A DNA stretch of 5,758 nucleotides from Anaerolineales bacterium (GTDB taxonomy: Bacteria > Chloroflexota > Anaerolineae > Anaerolineales > Villigracilaceae). This document shows positions 5,632 to 5,758 of the stretch, piece by piece (the first letter of the stretch is position 1; each line of letters begins with the position of its first letter). A model generated the notes under the pieces. That model did no database searches, was not told the DNA's origin, and worked only from the letters and a program-made list of their open reading frames with translations. The position numbers and the translations under genes are program-made. Location: the NCBI GenBank assembly GCA_020847355.1, contig JADLCG010000222.1:1-5758 (forward strand). The letters run 5' to 3'.

Positions 5632-5758
5632 ATGAACACACGCAAAACCATTCATCTTCTCGCTATTTTGATCTTCACTCTGGGATTATTTATTCCCCCA
5701 ACCATGTCCGCCCGTGCGGCGAACCTCGTCGTGAACAGCGCCGATGACACAATCGCCA
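5632..5758 (+). CDS. N-terminal fragment of a secreted protein, possibly CSLREA/beta-helix type
   Basis: Only the first 42 codons are present; the gene runs off the window. Residues 1-29 form a clear Sec signal peptide: a basic n-region (MNTRKTIH), a hydrophobic core (about 9-22), and a probable signal peptidase I site after SARA (26-29) or ARAA. The mature start, NLVVNSADDTIA, resembles the opening of many secreted Chloroflexota proteins in which a T-V-N-S-x-x-D-T phrase precedes a CSLREA domain and right-handed parallel beta-helix repeats. That assignment is from memory of the pattern and depends on sequence beyond the edge. The ATG is supported by AGAGGAG at 5622-5628. The protein is likely exported; the rest is unknown. 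Confidence 0.7.
   Translation, partial: MNTRKTIHLLAILIFTLGLFIPPTMSARAANLVVNSADDTIA

Noticed and set aside
1..5758. CRISPR arrays, tRNA or rRNA genes, insertion-sequence transposases
   Set aside because: No regularly spaced direct repeats, cloverleaf-like segments, rRNA signature stretches or transposase-like frames were seen.

Overview
The window looks like a chromosomal segment of a Chloroflexota bacterium, probably class Anaerolineae. This rests on a combination seen here: a MutL-type (glutamate mutase L) ASKHA protein without mutase subunits, a Thr/Pro-rich LPXTG surface protein, a GT87-like membrane glycosyltransferase, and AT-rich TAAAAT-type -10 boxes in otherwise moderately GC-rich DNA. 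It is inference from gene content, since no marker gene is present. All recognised genes are on the + strand.

Positions 1-3572 form a tightly packed cluster. The tail of a hydrophobic protein (ends at 80) abuts a 222-aa multi-pass membrane protein (81-749). Two bases later comes a 587-aa MutL-family ASKHA ATPase-like protein (752-2515). One base after that comes a 351-aa protein with segments resembling barrel-sandwich (lipoyl/biotinyl/RnfC-like) folds (2517-3572). The spacing implies co-transcription and translational coupling. No glutamate mutase MutS or MutE gene lies beside the mutL-like gene, so the cluster may be a membrane-associated ATPase system of unknown role rather than a glutamate fermentation operon.

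Positions 3587-4237 form a separate small unit: an extended -10 promoter, a strong ribosome binding site, a 187-aa protein with an N-terminal membrane segment, a Thr/Pro/Ala linker and a C-terminal LPNTG sortase-type signal, then a near-ideal intrinsic terminator.

Positions 4241-5429 start with a well-formed promoter whose predicted transcription start falls on or next to the ATG of a 383-aa GT87-like polytopic membrane glycosyltransferase. The mRNA is therefore probably leaderless.

Positions 5430-5631 are intergenic and hold an inverted-repeat element (possible dispersed palindromic repeat) and a promoter. The last gene (5632 to the window edge) is only an N-terminal fragment of a secreted protein. 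Its mature start resembles the CSLREA / beta-helix type of surface protein.

The three downstream genes share an envelope theme (surface anchor, glycosyltransferase, secreted protein) but have separate promoters. There is no direct evidence that they act together.
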